Below are positions 1 to 9,767 of a stretch of DNA of 40,919 bases, one piece after another. Position 1 is the first letter of the stretch; every line of letters starts with the position of its first letter. This DNA comes from RGIG995 sp045603745. GTDB lineage: Bacteria; Bacillota; Clostridia; Oscillospirales; UBA644. The position numbers were made by a program, and so were the translations under genes. The stretch lies in the NCBI GenBank assembly GCA_045603745.1, contig JAZUMQ010000036.1, positions 1 through 40,919 on the forward strand, written 5' to 3'. The notes beneath the pieces are model-generated. The model ran no database searches, was not told the origin of the DNA, and saw only the letters and a program-made list of their open reading frames with translations.

Positions 1-100
1 TACCATTATACTTGGAGGTCTAATTGATTTCAAGCCCTCTTGTTAGTTTCGGCTTGCATAAAGCTCGCCGAGTCTGTTTTTACTAAAGCGGTTTACCGCT

Positions 101-127
101 CCCCCGGTAGAACCGGGGGTTTATTTC
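101..127 (+). terminator. Hairpin with T-rich tail at the left edge
   Basis: The 7-bp stem CCCCCGG/CCGGGGG (101-107 and 113-119, loop TAGAA) is followed by TTTATTT, the form of a rho-independent terminator for plus-strand transcription entering from the left. A second small hairpin, AGCGG-TTTA-CCGCT (87-100), abuts it. No gene can be seen to its left because the window starts there. Paired hairpins like these also occur at the right ends of IS200/IS605 elements. That alternative is only a guess. Confidence 0.55.
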
Positions 128-141
128 GACTACCAAAATGA

Positions 142-175
142 TACCGCCTATCACGTTTGATAGGCGGTAATTTTT
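142..175. terminator. Bidirectional terminator after the PHP gene
   Basis: A perfect 12-bp stem (142-153 with 158-169, loop CGTT) is followed on the plus strand by AATTTTT. On the minus strand it is followed by TCATTTTGG. It starts five bases beyond the stop codon of the PHP-domain gene. It most likely ends the nine-gene minus-strand transcript and may also stop readthrough from the left edge. Confidence 0.8.
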
Positions 176-1601
176 ATTCATTTCGAGTACTGCCAAACAA
201 CCGAGAGCCGTTGGAGACAGGACCTTTCAGTTGCAACTCCAATGCCCGATCAAGGAATTCGGAAATACGTGCATTAACAATGGGAGCCGGGGCAAGACCG
301 TAGTATTTTTCATAAAAATTCGTTACCGTATCCGAGAAAGAAGATAACAATTCTCCCACCTCTTCCCCTTCGGCGTAACGGCGCATCAAAACACCTTCCC
401 CGTAGCTAAGGCGACGGGTTTCCGGGAAATAACTACGATACAAGAAATGCGAAAATTTAACCAACCGGAACTGCGTTCCAAAAAATTGTACTGCTCCGTC
501 GTTATAGGGGACTCTTCCGGTTGCGTCATCTCCCCGAGGAATGGAACCTGCAACACAATAGCCCTTGCGCACTGCGTCAATAATGGCAGAAGTAGTATTG
601 GATTCGGCAAAAACTAAAGTAAAGCATCTGCCAAAGGTTTCCACGGTAGCGTTGTGATTATGAGAATCGCTGCTGCCGACCACCGGAATTGCATTCCCCT
701 GAATCAGTTGCTCTTGCCACAGAGCCGTTTGCAGATTACATTCGGAATCAAAAACTCCGCCAAATACTTCAAAAGCATCAAACAACTTAGCATCAAAAAG
801 CAGATCGGAAAATTCTTTGGTGATATTATATCTGCGGGGTTTCCAATAGGGGTGAGCAAAAATGGCAATCCCCCCGAAGTCGTGAATATTCTTGCAAGCC
901 CATTTGGCTAAAGCAAAACGGTGGCGATATTGTTCGGAAACGGTATCGGGGAGAGTCGATTCGATGGTCTCTACTTCCTTTTGAAAATCTTCTTCATGAC
1001 AAAAATACCGTTCACAAACACTGTCCGAACCGCCCGCATGAACAATATGCAAAGAAGATCCCGGTGTATGGACTTCCTCACCCTGAATAATATGGAATCC
1101 CAATTTTACATCGTTATAAAGTTCCGACGCAAGAACCGACGGATAACGGCGATTATGATCGGTAATGGTGCAGAAATCAAACCCTTCTTCCCGATAATCG
1201 GCAGGGGTCATGGTAATGCCGTCTCTTCCGTCGGAATAATAGGTATGGACGTGAAAATCTCCCTTTAAAGGACGGAGCGAATACAAATCTTCTTTCACGG
1301 CATACAGAGTGATTCTTTGATCTCCTGCTCCTTTTTCATGGAATCGGATCTCATATTCCTGCTCCGAATCAAAACACGCGGTGAAGGTCAAACAACCGTC
1401 CCGGACAACGCAGGGACAATCGTACTCTATGGGGGAACGATAACTTATCTCATCGTCTTCAAGACCGATAATAGCAAGTTCGTATTCCTTGCCCTCACGG
1501 AAACGACGACTGTTATCCCGAGGAACAATGGAAATTGGGGTCTGTTTTCCAACACAAACGACGGAAGGAAAACACATAAAATAAGAACGACGATCGCGCA
1601 T
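174..1601 (-). CDS. PHP-domain metallohydrolase (CehA/McbA-like)
   Basis: The 475-aa product has a PHP (polymerase and histidinol phosphatase) fold in its middle and C-terminal parts. Visible metal-binding motifs are GDFHVHT (H117, H119), TITDHN (D148, H149), GEEVHT near 175, FAHPYW near 249 and SSDSHNH near 310, which together match the trinuclear metal centre of PHP phosphoesterases. The first 110 residues look beta-rich, as in CehA/McbA-type proteins. The substrate cannot be inferred. The ATG at 1601 has AGGAG nine bases upstream, and the gene starts 17 nt after the amidase stop, so it is the last gene of the operon. No signal peptide is evident, so it is probably cytoplasmic. The PHP assignment is firm; the biological role is open. 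Confidence 0.85.
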   Translation of the reverse strand: MRDRRSYFMCFPSVVCVGKQTPISIVPRDNSRRFREGKEYELAIIGLEDDEISYRSPIEYDCPCVVRDGCLTFTACFDSEQEYEIRFHEKGAGDQRITLYAVKEDLYSLRPLKGDFHVHTYYSDGRDGITMTPADYREEGFDFCTITDHNRRYPSVLASELYNDVKLGFHIIQGEEVHTPGSSLHIVHAGGSDSVCERYFCHEEDFQKEVETIESTLPDTVSEQYRHRFALAKWACKNIHDFGGIAIFAHPYWKPRRYNITKEFSDLLFDAKLFDAFEVFGGVFDSECNLQTALWQEQLIQGNAIPVVGSSDSHNHNATVETFGRCFTLVFAESNTTSAIIDAVRKGYCVAGSIPRGDDATGRVPYNDGAVQFFGTQFRLVKFSHFLYRSYFPETRRLSYGEGVLMRRYAEGEEVGELLSSFSDTVTNFYEKYYGLAPAPIVNARISEFLDRALELQLKGPVSNGSRLFGSTRNE

Positions 1602-1618
1602 AACAAAAATCTCCTGTA

Positions 1619-4600
1619 CTAATTAGTCTGTTCTTTCAAATAATCCAAAATACCGTCGGAAATGGCAGCGGCGGCTTTTTCCATATTGGAATCGCTCATA
1701 AACCATGCCAGATCCTTGGTATTGGACATAAAGGCGGTTTCAAAAAGAACCGAAGGAAATTCGCAAAGGCGGGAAACTTTATAATAATCCCGCGCGGATT
1801 TTCGGTAGGCAAATCCGGTTTTTTCGGTAAAGGATTTTAGGAGAACGTCACTGAACAATTGACTGTTTCCATAACACCAATAGGATTCCGTGCCGGTGGC
1901 TTTTTGGGAATTGTTTTCTACGGCATTAAAATGAATCGAAAGATTCAAATCGGGGTTCAGCGCCCGAAATCCGGCAATGGTTTCGTCCAAAGAATAGGTA
2001 TCTTGGGTTTCCTTCCGGGAAAGAATCACAGTAGCTCCCAAGGCACGGAGTTTTTCTGCCGTAAGATTAGAGAGTTTCCAAGTTAAAGTTGATTCGTAAA
2101 TTTCTTTTCCGTTATAATACCTTCGGGCTCCGGAATCCACCTCGCCGCAGTGTCCGGGATCCAAGGATATGACAACGCCCGAAAGAGGCTTGTCCCCGGA
2201 AGATAACGTGACCGGGTTTCGGAAGTTGATATACAAGGTTTTTCCATCAAAATTGCAGGTATAACCGTAAATGTGTTTAGAAGCTTTATAGGTTAATTGA
2301 ATACGAACCGTCGTATCGTCGACCCGCACGGTTTCCACCTTGGAAAAGAGGGGGTTGTCCGTCAAAGAAAAAGCGGGAATTTCTCCGGAAACATTATACA
2401 GGGTGATCTCCGCAAAATCCGTATCCAGCCAGACGGTGTGAAAAACGGTATCGGTCAACTTAAAAGAAAAGACCGTGTTTTTCTGAGAATTGGAAAGAGA
2501 AACGGCGTTAACCTTTGCAACAGAATACGAACCGTCGATGGATTTCAGATGCTCCAACGGAAGATACATTCCGTTATCCAATTTTGCCATACCGTCGCTT
2601 TTCAACAGGACGTGAACCTTTGCTCCTTTGGTGGCAAGATAATAGAAGGTGGGTTTCGCCTCCAAGTTTGGTAAAACGTCCGTCTTATCCGAAACGATTT
2701 CCATGACGTAAGAAGAAGGATTATTGATAATTTCAATCAGACACCCGGGAGAAAGAGTTGCACTCTCGTCCCCTTTGGTGGCTTGAAAGATCACATACCC
2801 CAAGGTCACATTGCCGTTATCGTCAGTTTGAGGTAACGTAAACGAACCGGTATAGGTTGCTTTGAGGTATTTTCCGTTTCCGGGATCTTTCGTTTTGGTG
2901 GAAAGAGGAATGGAATAGGTGCCGATTTTGACAGTAACGTTAGACCCGGCAGGGGCAACACAAGAAAAGGCAATGCTTGTCCCTGACCGTCCTGCCGTAT
3001 CGGAAGACGGTGTAAAGGAATCTTTGGCAAATCCAAAAGAAGACAGATATTGAGAACTGTTTCCGGTACCGGTAGACGACGTGCGGGTAATGACGTAATC
3101 CACCGTTTGTCCTTTATGGGTAAATTTCACGGTGGTTTTCGTCCCGGTCAGGGTTACGGCATAGGCGAAATACCCTTCTGACGTTCGGGATACAAGTTCG
3201 CCGTTGGCATACAGAGGATAATTAGAATCGGAAACGCCGACCACGTAAGCGCTGGTAAAGGAAGCGTCGAGGGTAATAGACGGCTGGCTGAATTGCAAGG
3301 TGGTGCTGACCGGTTCTTTATAGTAGCGAGATTTTACCTGATCTTTGACCCCGGCATAATTCGCCATAAGATACTTATAGCTGAAGAACACTGCACCGGA
3401 GACGTCAGATTTGGTTTCCAAATAATCTAACTGGGCGGGAATTTCTTTCCCGGAAGTATAGGCGGAAACGGCATCGTCTCCCCCGCATTTATACGCGGCA
3501 ATGCCTACGTAAAGCTTTACGTCGGTTTTTGCCACAAGATCGTTCCACCAATCAACGATGGGTTTGAAGGGAGCGTTTTTGTGATCAATTTGCCAATAAA
3601 CTTGAGGGCAGATATAGTCAAGCCATTCGTTTATCACCCATTTGCGGGTATCGGCAAATACGCTGGAATAGGTTTGGGTGGTACTACCGATGTTGGCGGT
3701 GCCGTCGGGCATGGAACTGCTCTTTTTCGCCCACACACCGGCGGGACTGATTCCAAATTGAACGTCCTTATTCTTGGATTTGATGGCTTTATAGACCCCT
3801 TCTACCAAGGCATCGTTGTTGGAACGGCGCCAATCAGCAAGAGAAAGACCGTTGCCGTATTTTTGGTACGTTGCGGAATCGTCCCAAGATCCTAAATCAT
3901 AGGGATAAAAATAATCGTCGAAATGGATTCCGTCCACGTCGTAGTTGTTGACGATCTCCATCACGCCGTCGATAATGTACTGACGGACTTCGGGAAGACC
4001 GGGATTCAAATATAGTTTTTCGCCGTTGGACAAAACCCACGAGGGATTTTTCACCGCAGGGTTGGAAGCGGCAAGATTTTTGGTAGAAGTAGTGGAATTG
4101 GTAACCCGATAGGGGTTGATCCAAGCGTGGAGAGAAACGCCTCGTTCATGGGCAGATTGAATGGCATACGCTAAAATATCCAAGGGCAAGGGATCGCCCT
4201 GTTTTTTCACCACATACGCAGAAGAGGGATACAAATTCGACGGATACAAAGCGTCGCCGGAAGGACGGACGTGGAAATAAACCGTATTCAACCCCATTTG
4301 AACCGTATTGTCCATCAGAGTGTCAATTTCCTTTTTCCACTGCTCGGCAGAAAGATTATCCAATCCGGGAAAATCTACGTAAGAGTACCAAACACCCTTA
4401 ACGTAATCCGGGTCTTCTACAGGATTTTCAGGAATATCGGGGTCTGTCGGGGCTTCCGGAACTTTTGGGGGTTCCACTGCCGGAGCCGGAACGGTAACGG
4501 TAAAGTTTTCACTGAAATTACCGTCTTTGGAAGTCACGACGATTTGAGTCGTACCGTATCCCACGGCAGTGACGGTACCGGAAGAAGAAACGGTGGCAAC

Positions 4601-5872
4601 CGAGGTGTTTTTGGAAGTATAAGTAATTCCTTTTTCCGTGGCGTTGGAAGGTTGAACCGAAGCTGAAATCTTACAAGTTCCGCCCTTTTCCACGGTAGCG
4701 GTATAGGAGGAAAGCTTGATTCCGGTGACGGCGACCCGAGTGTCAGGCTCTACCGTGACCTTGAATTCGGCAGTAAACCCTCCGTCCTCGGTGACCAGCT
4801 TGATGGTGGCGGTGCCTTTCTTGACCGACGTGACCATACCTTGATCGGAGACTTTGGCAACGGAAGGATTGGAGGACGTCCACGTTATTTTTTGATTGCT
4901 GGCGTCGACGGGATCAAAGACCGGTCGGATCAGATAAGTTTGACCGAGTCCTTTAAATTTATAGGAATCCACGGACAAAGAAAGCCCTTTGACCGGAATA
5001 CTCCGATTTACCACGACGGTGCAGGTGGCAGAAAAATCCCCTTGAACACTTTGGGCAATAATAGTCGTTGTCCCATTGGAGATCGGCGTAACTTCTCCGG
5101 TTTCGGGATTGACGGTGGCGACTTCGGGAGAGGAAGACAACCATGCCAAATCCCGCTGAGACGTGTCCTCCGGTGCAAAGATCGGAGTCAAGACCAAAAC
5201 GTCGTCAAAGGAATCAAAAACAAATTCCGTAATAGCGAAAGAAAGCCCCTGAATAGCAACGTTTTCGGTTACAGTAACGGTGCAAGATTGGGAAACGCTC
5301 CCATCGGCAGTGGAAAGGGTAACGGTTGCGCTTCCCGCCTGTTGCGCGGTAATGACGCCATTGCCTTCCACGGAGACCAAGGAAGGATCGGAGGAAGACC
5401 AAACCAATTGGGTGACGTCAATATTTTGGGGGTCGACGGTATATTGCAACTGTTGGGATCTGCGGATCGGTAAAACGATCTGTTGTTGCGTAAACGTAAT
5501 GGAAGAGATTACCGAAACGGCGACCTTACAATGGGCGATTCCAGTGCCTTTCTCACCGCAAACCGTGATTAGAGTGACGCCGTTCCCCACCGGAGTGACA
5601 AGCCCGGACTCGGAAACCTTCGCCACGGAAGGATCGGAGGAAGACCAGGTCAAACGTCGATGGGAAACGTCGGAGGGTTGAGTCGTCGGAGTGAGTTGAT
5701 GGGTCTGTGAAAAAGAATAGAAGGTGAGTTCCGACCGATCCAGTTGAATGGAATCCACCGAGACGGGAAGGGTCAGAAGGACAAAAACTGTGACGACGGC
5801 AACTACAAGGATTGCCACAACGGACAAAATCCAAGGCAGAGGACGGCGACGAACAGACTCAAACAAATTCAT
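1619..5872 (-). CDS. Membrane-anchored Big2 x5 - GHL10 - amidase_3 cell-wall protein
   Basis: The 1417-aa product has a short basic N-terminus and one hydrophobic segment (about 14-36), a signal anchor. Five Ig-like Big_2 repeats follow (about 38-120, 121-203, 206-290, 293-376, 381-462), each with the SSxPSVAxVxxxGxVT signature, then a proline-rich linker (463-490). Residues 491 to about 815 are a GHL10-type glycoside-hydrolase-like domain (VKGVWYSYVDF, GIHFDDYFYP, GISPAGVW, YICPQVYWQ). After a beta-rich region comes an N-acetylmuramoyl-L-alanine amidase_3 domain (1231-1417) with zinc ligands H1241, E1260 and H1314 and catalytic E1378. It should act outside the membrane on peptidoglycan. The start ATG has AAAGGA seven bases upstream. 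It sits between hit and the PHP gene. Confidence 0.9.
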   Translation of the reverse strand: MNLFESVRRRPLPWILSVVAILVVAVVTVFVLLTLPVSVDSIQLDRSELTFYSFSQTHQLTPTTQPSDVSHRRLTWSSSDPSVAKVSESGLVTPVGNGVTLITVCGEKGTGIAHCKVAVSVISSITFTQQQIVLPIRRSQQLQYTVDPQNIDVTQLVWSSSDPSLVSVEGNGVITAQQAGSATVTLSTADGSVSQSCTVTVTENVAIQGLSFAITEFVFDSFDDVLVLTPIFAPEDTSQRDLAWLSSSPEVATVNPETGEVTPISNGTTTIIAQSVQGDFSATCTVVVNRSIPVKGLSLSVDSYKFKGLGQTYLIRPVFDPVDASNQKITWTSSNPSVAKVSDQGMVTSVKKGTATIKLVTEDGGFTAEFKVTVEPDTRVAVTGIKLSSYTATVEKGGTCKISASVQPSNATEKGITYTSKNTSVATVSSSGTVTAVGYGTTQIVVTSKDGNFSENFTVTVPAPAVEPPKVPEAPTDPDIPENPVEDPDYVKGVWYSYVDFPGLDNLSAEQWKKEIDTLMDNTVQMGLNTVYFHVRPSGDALYPSNLYPSSAYVVKKQGDPLPLDILAYAIQSAHERGVSLHAWINPYRVTNSTTSTKNLAASNPAVKNPSWVLSNGEKLYLNPGLPEVRQYIIDGVMEIVNNYDVDGIHFDDYFYPYDLGSWDDSATYQKYGNGLSLADWRRSNNDALVEGVYKAIKSKNKDVQFGISPAGVWAKKSSSMPDGTANIGSTTQTYSSVFADTRKWVINEWLDYICPQVYWQIDHKNAPFKPIVDWWNDLVAKTDVKLYVGIAAYKCGGDDAVSAYTSGKEIPAQLDYLETKSDVSGAVFFSYKYLMANYAGVKDQVKSRYYKEPVSTTLQFSQPSITLDASFTSAYVVGVSDSNYPLYANGELVSRTSEGYFAYAVTLTGTKTTVKFTHKGQTVDYVITRTSSTGTGNSSQYLSSFGFAKDSFTPSSDTAGRSGTSIAFSCVAPAGSNVTVKIGTYSIPLSTKTKDPGNGKYLKATYTGSFTLPQTDDNGNVTLGYVIFQATKGDESATLSPGCLIEIINNPSSYVMEIVSDKTDVLPNLEAKPTFYYLATKGAKVHVLLKSDGMAKLDNGMYLPLEHLKSIDGSYSVAKVNAVSLSNSQKNTVFSFKLTDTVFHTVWLDTDFAEITLYNVSGEIPAFSLTDNPLFSKVETVRVDDTTVRIQLTYKASKHIYGYTCNFDGKTLYINFRNPVTLSSGDKPLSGVVISLDPGHCGEVDSGARRYYNGKEIYESTLTWKLSNLTAEKLRALGATVILSRKETQDTYSLDETIAGFRALNPDLNLSIHFNAVENNSQKATGTESYWCYGNSQLFSDVLLKSFTEKTGFAYRKSARDYYKVSRLCEFPSVLFETAFMSNTKDLAWFMSDSNMEKAAAAISDGILDYLKEQTN

Positions 5873-5921
5873 AGGGGTATCCTTTCGGTAAACAGGGAGA
5901 GAAAACGAGGAATAACGAAGA

Positions 5922-6263
5922 TCAGATCATGGTTTCACTCATGCCGTCTTTTCCGGCAAGAAGGTGAAAATGGATATGTTGAACGGTCTGACCGGCGGCC
6001 GGTCCACAATTGTTGATGATGCGGTAGCCGTCGGAAAGTCCCAGTTCTTTGGCAACTTTGGCGATGGCAACGAAAATTTTGCCAATTATCTCGGCATTTT
6101 CTCCGTTGACGTCGTCGGCACAGGTGAGAAGATGCGTTTTCGGCATAAACACGATATGAACCGGTGCTTGGGGGTTAATATCGTAGATGGCAAGAACGTC
6201 GTCGTCCTCATAGGCTTTTTTCGAGGGGATTTCCCCCGCGATAATTTTACAAAATACGCACAT
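5922..6263 (-). CDS. HIT-family nucleotide-binding hydrolase
   Basis: The product is a 113-aa histidine-triad protein of usual HinT length. The N-terminal CVFCKIIAGEIPS motif and the C-terminal triad HIHFHLL (about 97-103) are both present. HinT-type enzymes hydrolyse AMP-linked substrates such as aminoacyl-adenylates and phosphoramidates in the cytoplasm. Its place directly behind alaS suggests, as inference only, a link to aminoacyl-adenylate clean-up. The alaS stop codon is part of its ribosome site (TAAGGAG, seven bases before ATG), so the two genes are probably translationally coupled. CFC contributes two of the four residues that bind zinc in some family members. Confidence 0.93.
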   Translation of the reverse strand: MCVFCKIIAGEIPSKKAYEDDDVLAIYDINPQAPVHIVFMPKTHLLTCADDVNGENAEIIGKIFVAIAKVAKELGLSDGYRIINNCGPAAGQTVQHIHFHLLAGKDGMSETMI

Positions 6264-6273
6264 GGCAAACTCC

Positions 6274-8889
6274 TTATTTTACAAGTTCGCGGACGGCATC
6301 GGGAACTTCGGACAATTTAGAAGCGTCCCGTCCACCGGCGGCGGCACAATCGGGTCTTCCGCCACCGCCACCACCACACAGGGTTGCGGCTTTCTTGACC
6401 AGATTTCCGGCATGGTTGCCCTTCTTGACGGCATTAATCCCGCAAGCAGAGGCGAACATGACTTTTCCATCGGCGGTTGCGGAGAGAAGAATCACCGCAT
6501 CGGGATTCTGTTCCCGCATTTGATCTGCGACGGAACGAATAAACGCCGCGTCTCCGTCCACGGTACAACAAATAAAGGGCGTACCGTTGATCGTTTCGGC
6601 TTTGGCAAAGAGAGATTGTGCAAAGGCAGATGCCTGCTTTTCGTTTAATTCGGAAATTTGCTTCTGAGCAGATTTCAGATCGTTCATCACCGCTTCGCAA
6701 CGTCCTTCCAAATCGGAGGCATTGCCCTTCAAAGCGGCGGCGGCACGGTGAATCACCGCTTCTTTTTCTTCCAAAAGTGCCAGAACGTTCATACCGGTAG
6801 CAGCTTCGATTCGACGAACGCCGGCAGAAATTCCGGATTCGGACAGAATGTGGAATACACCGATATTAGAAGTATTATCCACGTGGGTACCGGCACAGAA
6901 TTCCGTAGAAATATCGCCCATTTTGACGACACGGACTTCTTTTCCGTATTTCTCACCGAACAGGGCAATTGCCCCGGATTTTTGAGCCTCTTCAATGGGC
7001 ATAACGGTGGCATTGACGGGAAGGGCAGAGAAAATATATTCGTTGACGATGGCTTCGGTCTTTTTAATTTCTTCGGCGGTCATCGCGGCGAAGTGGGTAA
7101 AGTCAAAGCGCATTCTGTGTTCGTCCACGTAAGAACCTGCCTGCGCCACGTGATCCCCCAAGACCCTACGCAATGCGGATTGGAGTAAGTGAGCAGAAGA
7201 GTGATCTCTGCGAATGGCGGCGCGACGGAGAGAGTCCACGGTAAGCGTAACGGTATCTCCCACAGAAAGCGCTCCGTCGGAAACGGTACAAAGATGGAGA
7301 TAAACGCCCTCGGTCTTTTTGGTATCGGTGACGTTCAAAAGAATTCCGTCGGCGGTAATCGTTCCGACATCGCCAACCTGCCCACCCCCTTCTCCGTAGA
7401 AGACAGTGCGGTCAAAGACCAGGGTACAATCCCCTTCCGAAACGGTCTGAACCGATTCATCATCGACGAAAATCGCAAGAACTTTTCCTTTGCAAGTATC
7501 TGCGGTATAACCGATAAAATCGGTTTTATCCAAAGCGGTAATCGCGGATTTGGTGGCGTCGGACCAACCGCTGATGTTGGCGCGGGCAGCCCGGGCGCGG
7601 GTCTTTTGCTCTTGCATGAGAACGTCGAAGCCTTCTTCGTCCACCGCAAGTCCTTTTTCCTCGGCAATTTCCCGGGTCAGATCCATGGGGAAGCCGTAGG
7701 TATCGTAAAGTTTGAACACATCGGCACCGGACAGAGTCTTCTCCCCTGCCTTGACGGCTTGATCCACCAATTCGGAAAGAATGGAAAGCCCTTGGTCGAT
7801 GGTAGCGTCGAAACGTTCTTCTTCCAGAGATAAAACCTTTTTGATAAAGGCGGCCTTGTCCTTCAATTCAGGATATGCGCCTTCGTTATCCCGAATGACC
7901 ACATCGCACAATTCTCCGCCCAAGAACGCACCGTCAATCCCAAGAAGGCGACCGTGACGGGCGGCTCTGCGGATAATCCGGCGAAGAACGTAGCCTCTGC
8001 CTTCGTTGGACGGCAAGACGCCGTCACAGATCATAAAGGAAGAAGAACGGACGTGATCGGTGATGATACGAATCGAAACGTCATCGTCCTCATCGTCGCC
8101 GTAATTCTTTGCGGACAACCGACAAACGGTATTGAGAATATTGCGAATGGTATCGACTTCAAACATATTGTCCACACCTTGCATCACGCAAGCGAGACGT
8201 TCCAGCCCCATGCCGGTGTCAATATTCTTTTGAATCAGGTCAGTGTAATTACCATTCCCGTCGTTGTTAAACTGAGAAAAAACGTTATTCCAGATTTCCA
8301 TATACCGATCACATTCGCAACCGGGCTTACAATCAGGAGATCCACAACCGTACTTTTCGCCCCGGTCGAAATAAATTTCGGAACAGGGGCCACAGGGACC
8401 GGAACCGTGTTCCCAGAAATTGTCTGCCTTTCCGAGGCGGACAATGTGTTCTTCGGGAACACCGATCTGATCTTTCCAAATATGATAGGCTTCTTCATCT
8501 CCTTCGTAAATAGAAGGCCAAAGAAGATTTTCGGGAATTTCCATGACTTTGGTCAAGAATTCCCAAGAAAAAGCGATGGCTTCCTCTTTGAAATAATCGC
8601 CAAAAGAAAAATTTCCGAGCATTTCAAAATAGGTACCGTGGCGGGCGGTTTTTCCGACCCGTTCCAAGTCCGGAGTGCGGATACACTTCTGACAAGTGGT
8701 AACCCGGCGGCGGGGAGGTTCTTCTTCCCCGGTGAAGTATTTCTTCATGGGAGCCATGCCGGAGTTGATCAAGAGAAGGGATTTGTCGTTAATGGGAACC
8801 AGGGGGAAACTGGGCAAGCGCAGATGCCCTTTACTTTCAAAGTAAGAGAGATATTTCTCCCGGATTTCGTTCAGACCCATGCTGTGCAT
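6274..8889 (-). CDS. alaS: Alanyl-tRNA synthetase
   Basis: The 871-aa product charges tRNA-Ala. The class II catalytic core is at the N-terminus (EIREKYLSYFESKGH, then GTYFEMLGNFSFGDYFK). The editing domain carries the zinc motifs HSSAHLLQ and FCAGTHVDN. The C-terminal DHHA1 region ends with the glycine-rich LCGGGGGGRPDCAAAGG. A cysteine-rich loop (YGCGSPDCKPGCECDRY) follows the core and is common in clostridial AlaS. The length is normal. The ATG at 8889 has GGAAG nine bases upstream; a second ATG at 8880 is less well placed. There is only 42 nt between this gene and ispE and no T-box leader, so expression depends on the upstream operon promoter. Confidence 0.98.
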   Translation of the reverse strand: MHSMGLNEIREKYLSYFESKGHLRLPSFPLVPINDKSLLLINSGMAPMKKYFTGEEEPPRRRVTTCQKCIRTPDLERVGKTARHGTYFEMLGNFSFGDYFKEEAIAFSWEFLTKVMEIPENLLWPSIYEGDEEAYHIWKDQIGVPEEHIVRLGKADNFWEHGSGPCGPCSEIYFDRGEKYGCGSPDCKPGCECDRYMEIWNNVFSQFNNDGNGNYTDLIQKNIDTGMGLERLACVMQGVDNMFEVDTIRNILNTVCRLSAKNYGDDEDDDVSIRIITDHVRSSSFMICDGVLPSNEGRGYVLRRIIRRAARHGRLLGIDGAFLGGELCDVVIRDNEGAYPELKDKAAFIKKVLSLEEERFDATIDQGLSILSELVDQAVKAGEKTLSGADVFKLYDTYGFPMDLTREIAEEKGLAVDEEGFDVLMQEQKTRARAARANISGWSDATKSAITALDKTDFIGYTADTCKGKVLAIFVDDESVQTVSEGDCTLVFDRTVFYGEGGGQVGDVGTITADGILLNVTDTKKTEGVYLHLCTVSDGALSVGDTVTLTVDSLRRAAIRRDHSSAHLLQSALRRVLGDHVAQAGSYVDEHRMRFDFTHFAAMTAEEIKKTEAIVNEYIFSALPVNATVMPIEEAQKSGAIALFGEKYGKEVRVVKMGDISTEFCAGTHVDNTSNIGVFHILSESGISAGVRRIEAATGMNVLALLEEKEAVIHRAAAALKGNASDLEGRCEAVMNDLKSAQKQISELNEKQASAFAQSLFAKAETINGTPFICCTVDGDAAFIRSVADQMREQNPDAVILLSATADGKVMFASACGINAVKKGNHAGNLVKKAATLCGGGGGGRPDCAAAGGRDASKLSEVPDAVRELVK

Positions 8890-8931
8890 TGTATTCGTCT
8901 TCCTTTCAAGAAGTAAAATTTCAGTTTTATA

Positions 8932-9765
8932 TCAAACGAAGCGGCAGATCTCGCAGAAATCCGCATCGAGTGTTTTCATGGTGTTTCGTGCCGTTTTTTC
9001 ATCGGAGAACAATCCGTAAACGGCGGAACCGCTTCCCGACATTTCCGCACCGAGAGCACCGCCGGAAAGCAATTGGTTTTTCAGCCGAAGTACCGAGGGG
9101 CAAACCTTTGCGGTGGCAATGGTGAGATGATTGGAAAGATAGGGGGTAACGTCCTTACCCGACTGCAGCGCCCCGAGAAAATCCGGGGTTTTGGGTGGTT
9201 GCGGGTCGGTTAGCTGATCGAACAGGCGATAAACCTCAGGGGTCGACGCCGCTTCCTTGGTTTTCGCAAGAACGATAACGTAATCTTTCATAGAATCGAG
9301 TACCGTCAACGTTTCTCCGATTCCTTCCGCAAGACAAACGCCGCCTTTCAGAAAGAAAGGCACGTCCGCACCGACCGACAGGGCGATGGTTTGCACCCTT
9401 GAATCTTCGGTGGAAATTCCGAAATGCTTACAAAGGAGTTTGATCACCGCCGCGGCATCGGAAGAACCGCCCCCCAATCCGGCGCAGGAAGGAATTCGCT
9501 TGACCAAGTCGATGTGAAAATCTCTTGTGTCAAGAGAAAATCCGTCCAAAAATGCGTTTGCGGCTTTGACACAGAGGTTTCCATCGTCGGTGGGAATCTT
9601 CGGATCGGAGCAGGTCAGGGAAATTCCCGTTCCGCCCGGTTCGAGAGTAATGGTGTCGGAAAGAGAAACCTCGGCAAAGACGGAAGAAAGAAGATGATAA
9701 CCTCTCGCATCTCTGCCGGTAATATCCAAGGTAAGATTGATCTTGGCATATGCTTCCATTTGCAC
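8932..9765 (-). CDS. ispE: 4-diphosphocytidyl-2-C-methyl-D-erythritol kinase
   Basis: The 277-aa product is a GHMP kinase of the non-mevalonate (MEP) isoprenoid pathway; it phosphorylates CDP-ME at the 2-hydroxyl. Visible motifs are the N-terminal AYAKINLTLD, the ATP-binding loop PSCAGLGGGSSDAAA (about 92-106) and the C-terminal MSGSGSAVYGLF. The likely start is GTG at 9765, because GGAGG lies seven bases upstream; ATG at 9759 is a possible alternative two codons in. The ribosome site lies inside the last codons of the aminotransferase gene and only two bases separate the genes, which points to coupled translation. Confidence 0.95.
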   Translation of the reverse strand: MQMEAYAKINLTLDITGRDARGYHLLSSVFAEVSLSDTITLEPGGTGISLTCSDPKIPTDDGNLCVKAANAFLDGFSLDTRDFHIDLVKRIPSCAGLGGGSSDAAAVIKLLCKHFGISTEDSRVQTIALSVGADVPFFLKGGVCLAEGIGETLTVLDSMKDYVIVLAKTKEAASTPEVYRLFDQLTDPQPPKTPDFLGALQSGKDVTPYLSNHLTIATAKVCPSVLRLKNQLLSGGALGAEMSGSGSAVYGLFSDEKTARNTMKTLDADFCEICRFV

Positions 9766-9767
9766 GG

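Noticed and set aside
7954..8916. 320-aa plus-strand open frame over alaS
   Set aside because: Antisense shadow of the AlaS catalytic domain.
8890..8931. T-box leader before alaS
   Set aside because: The gap is 42 nt and contains no T-box motif or terminator.
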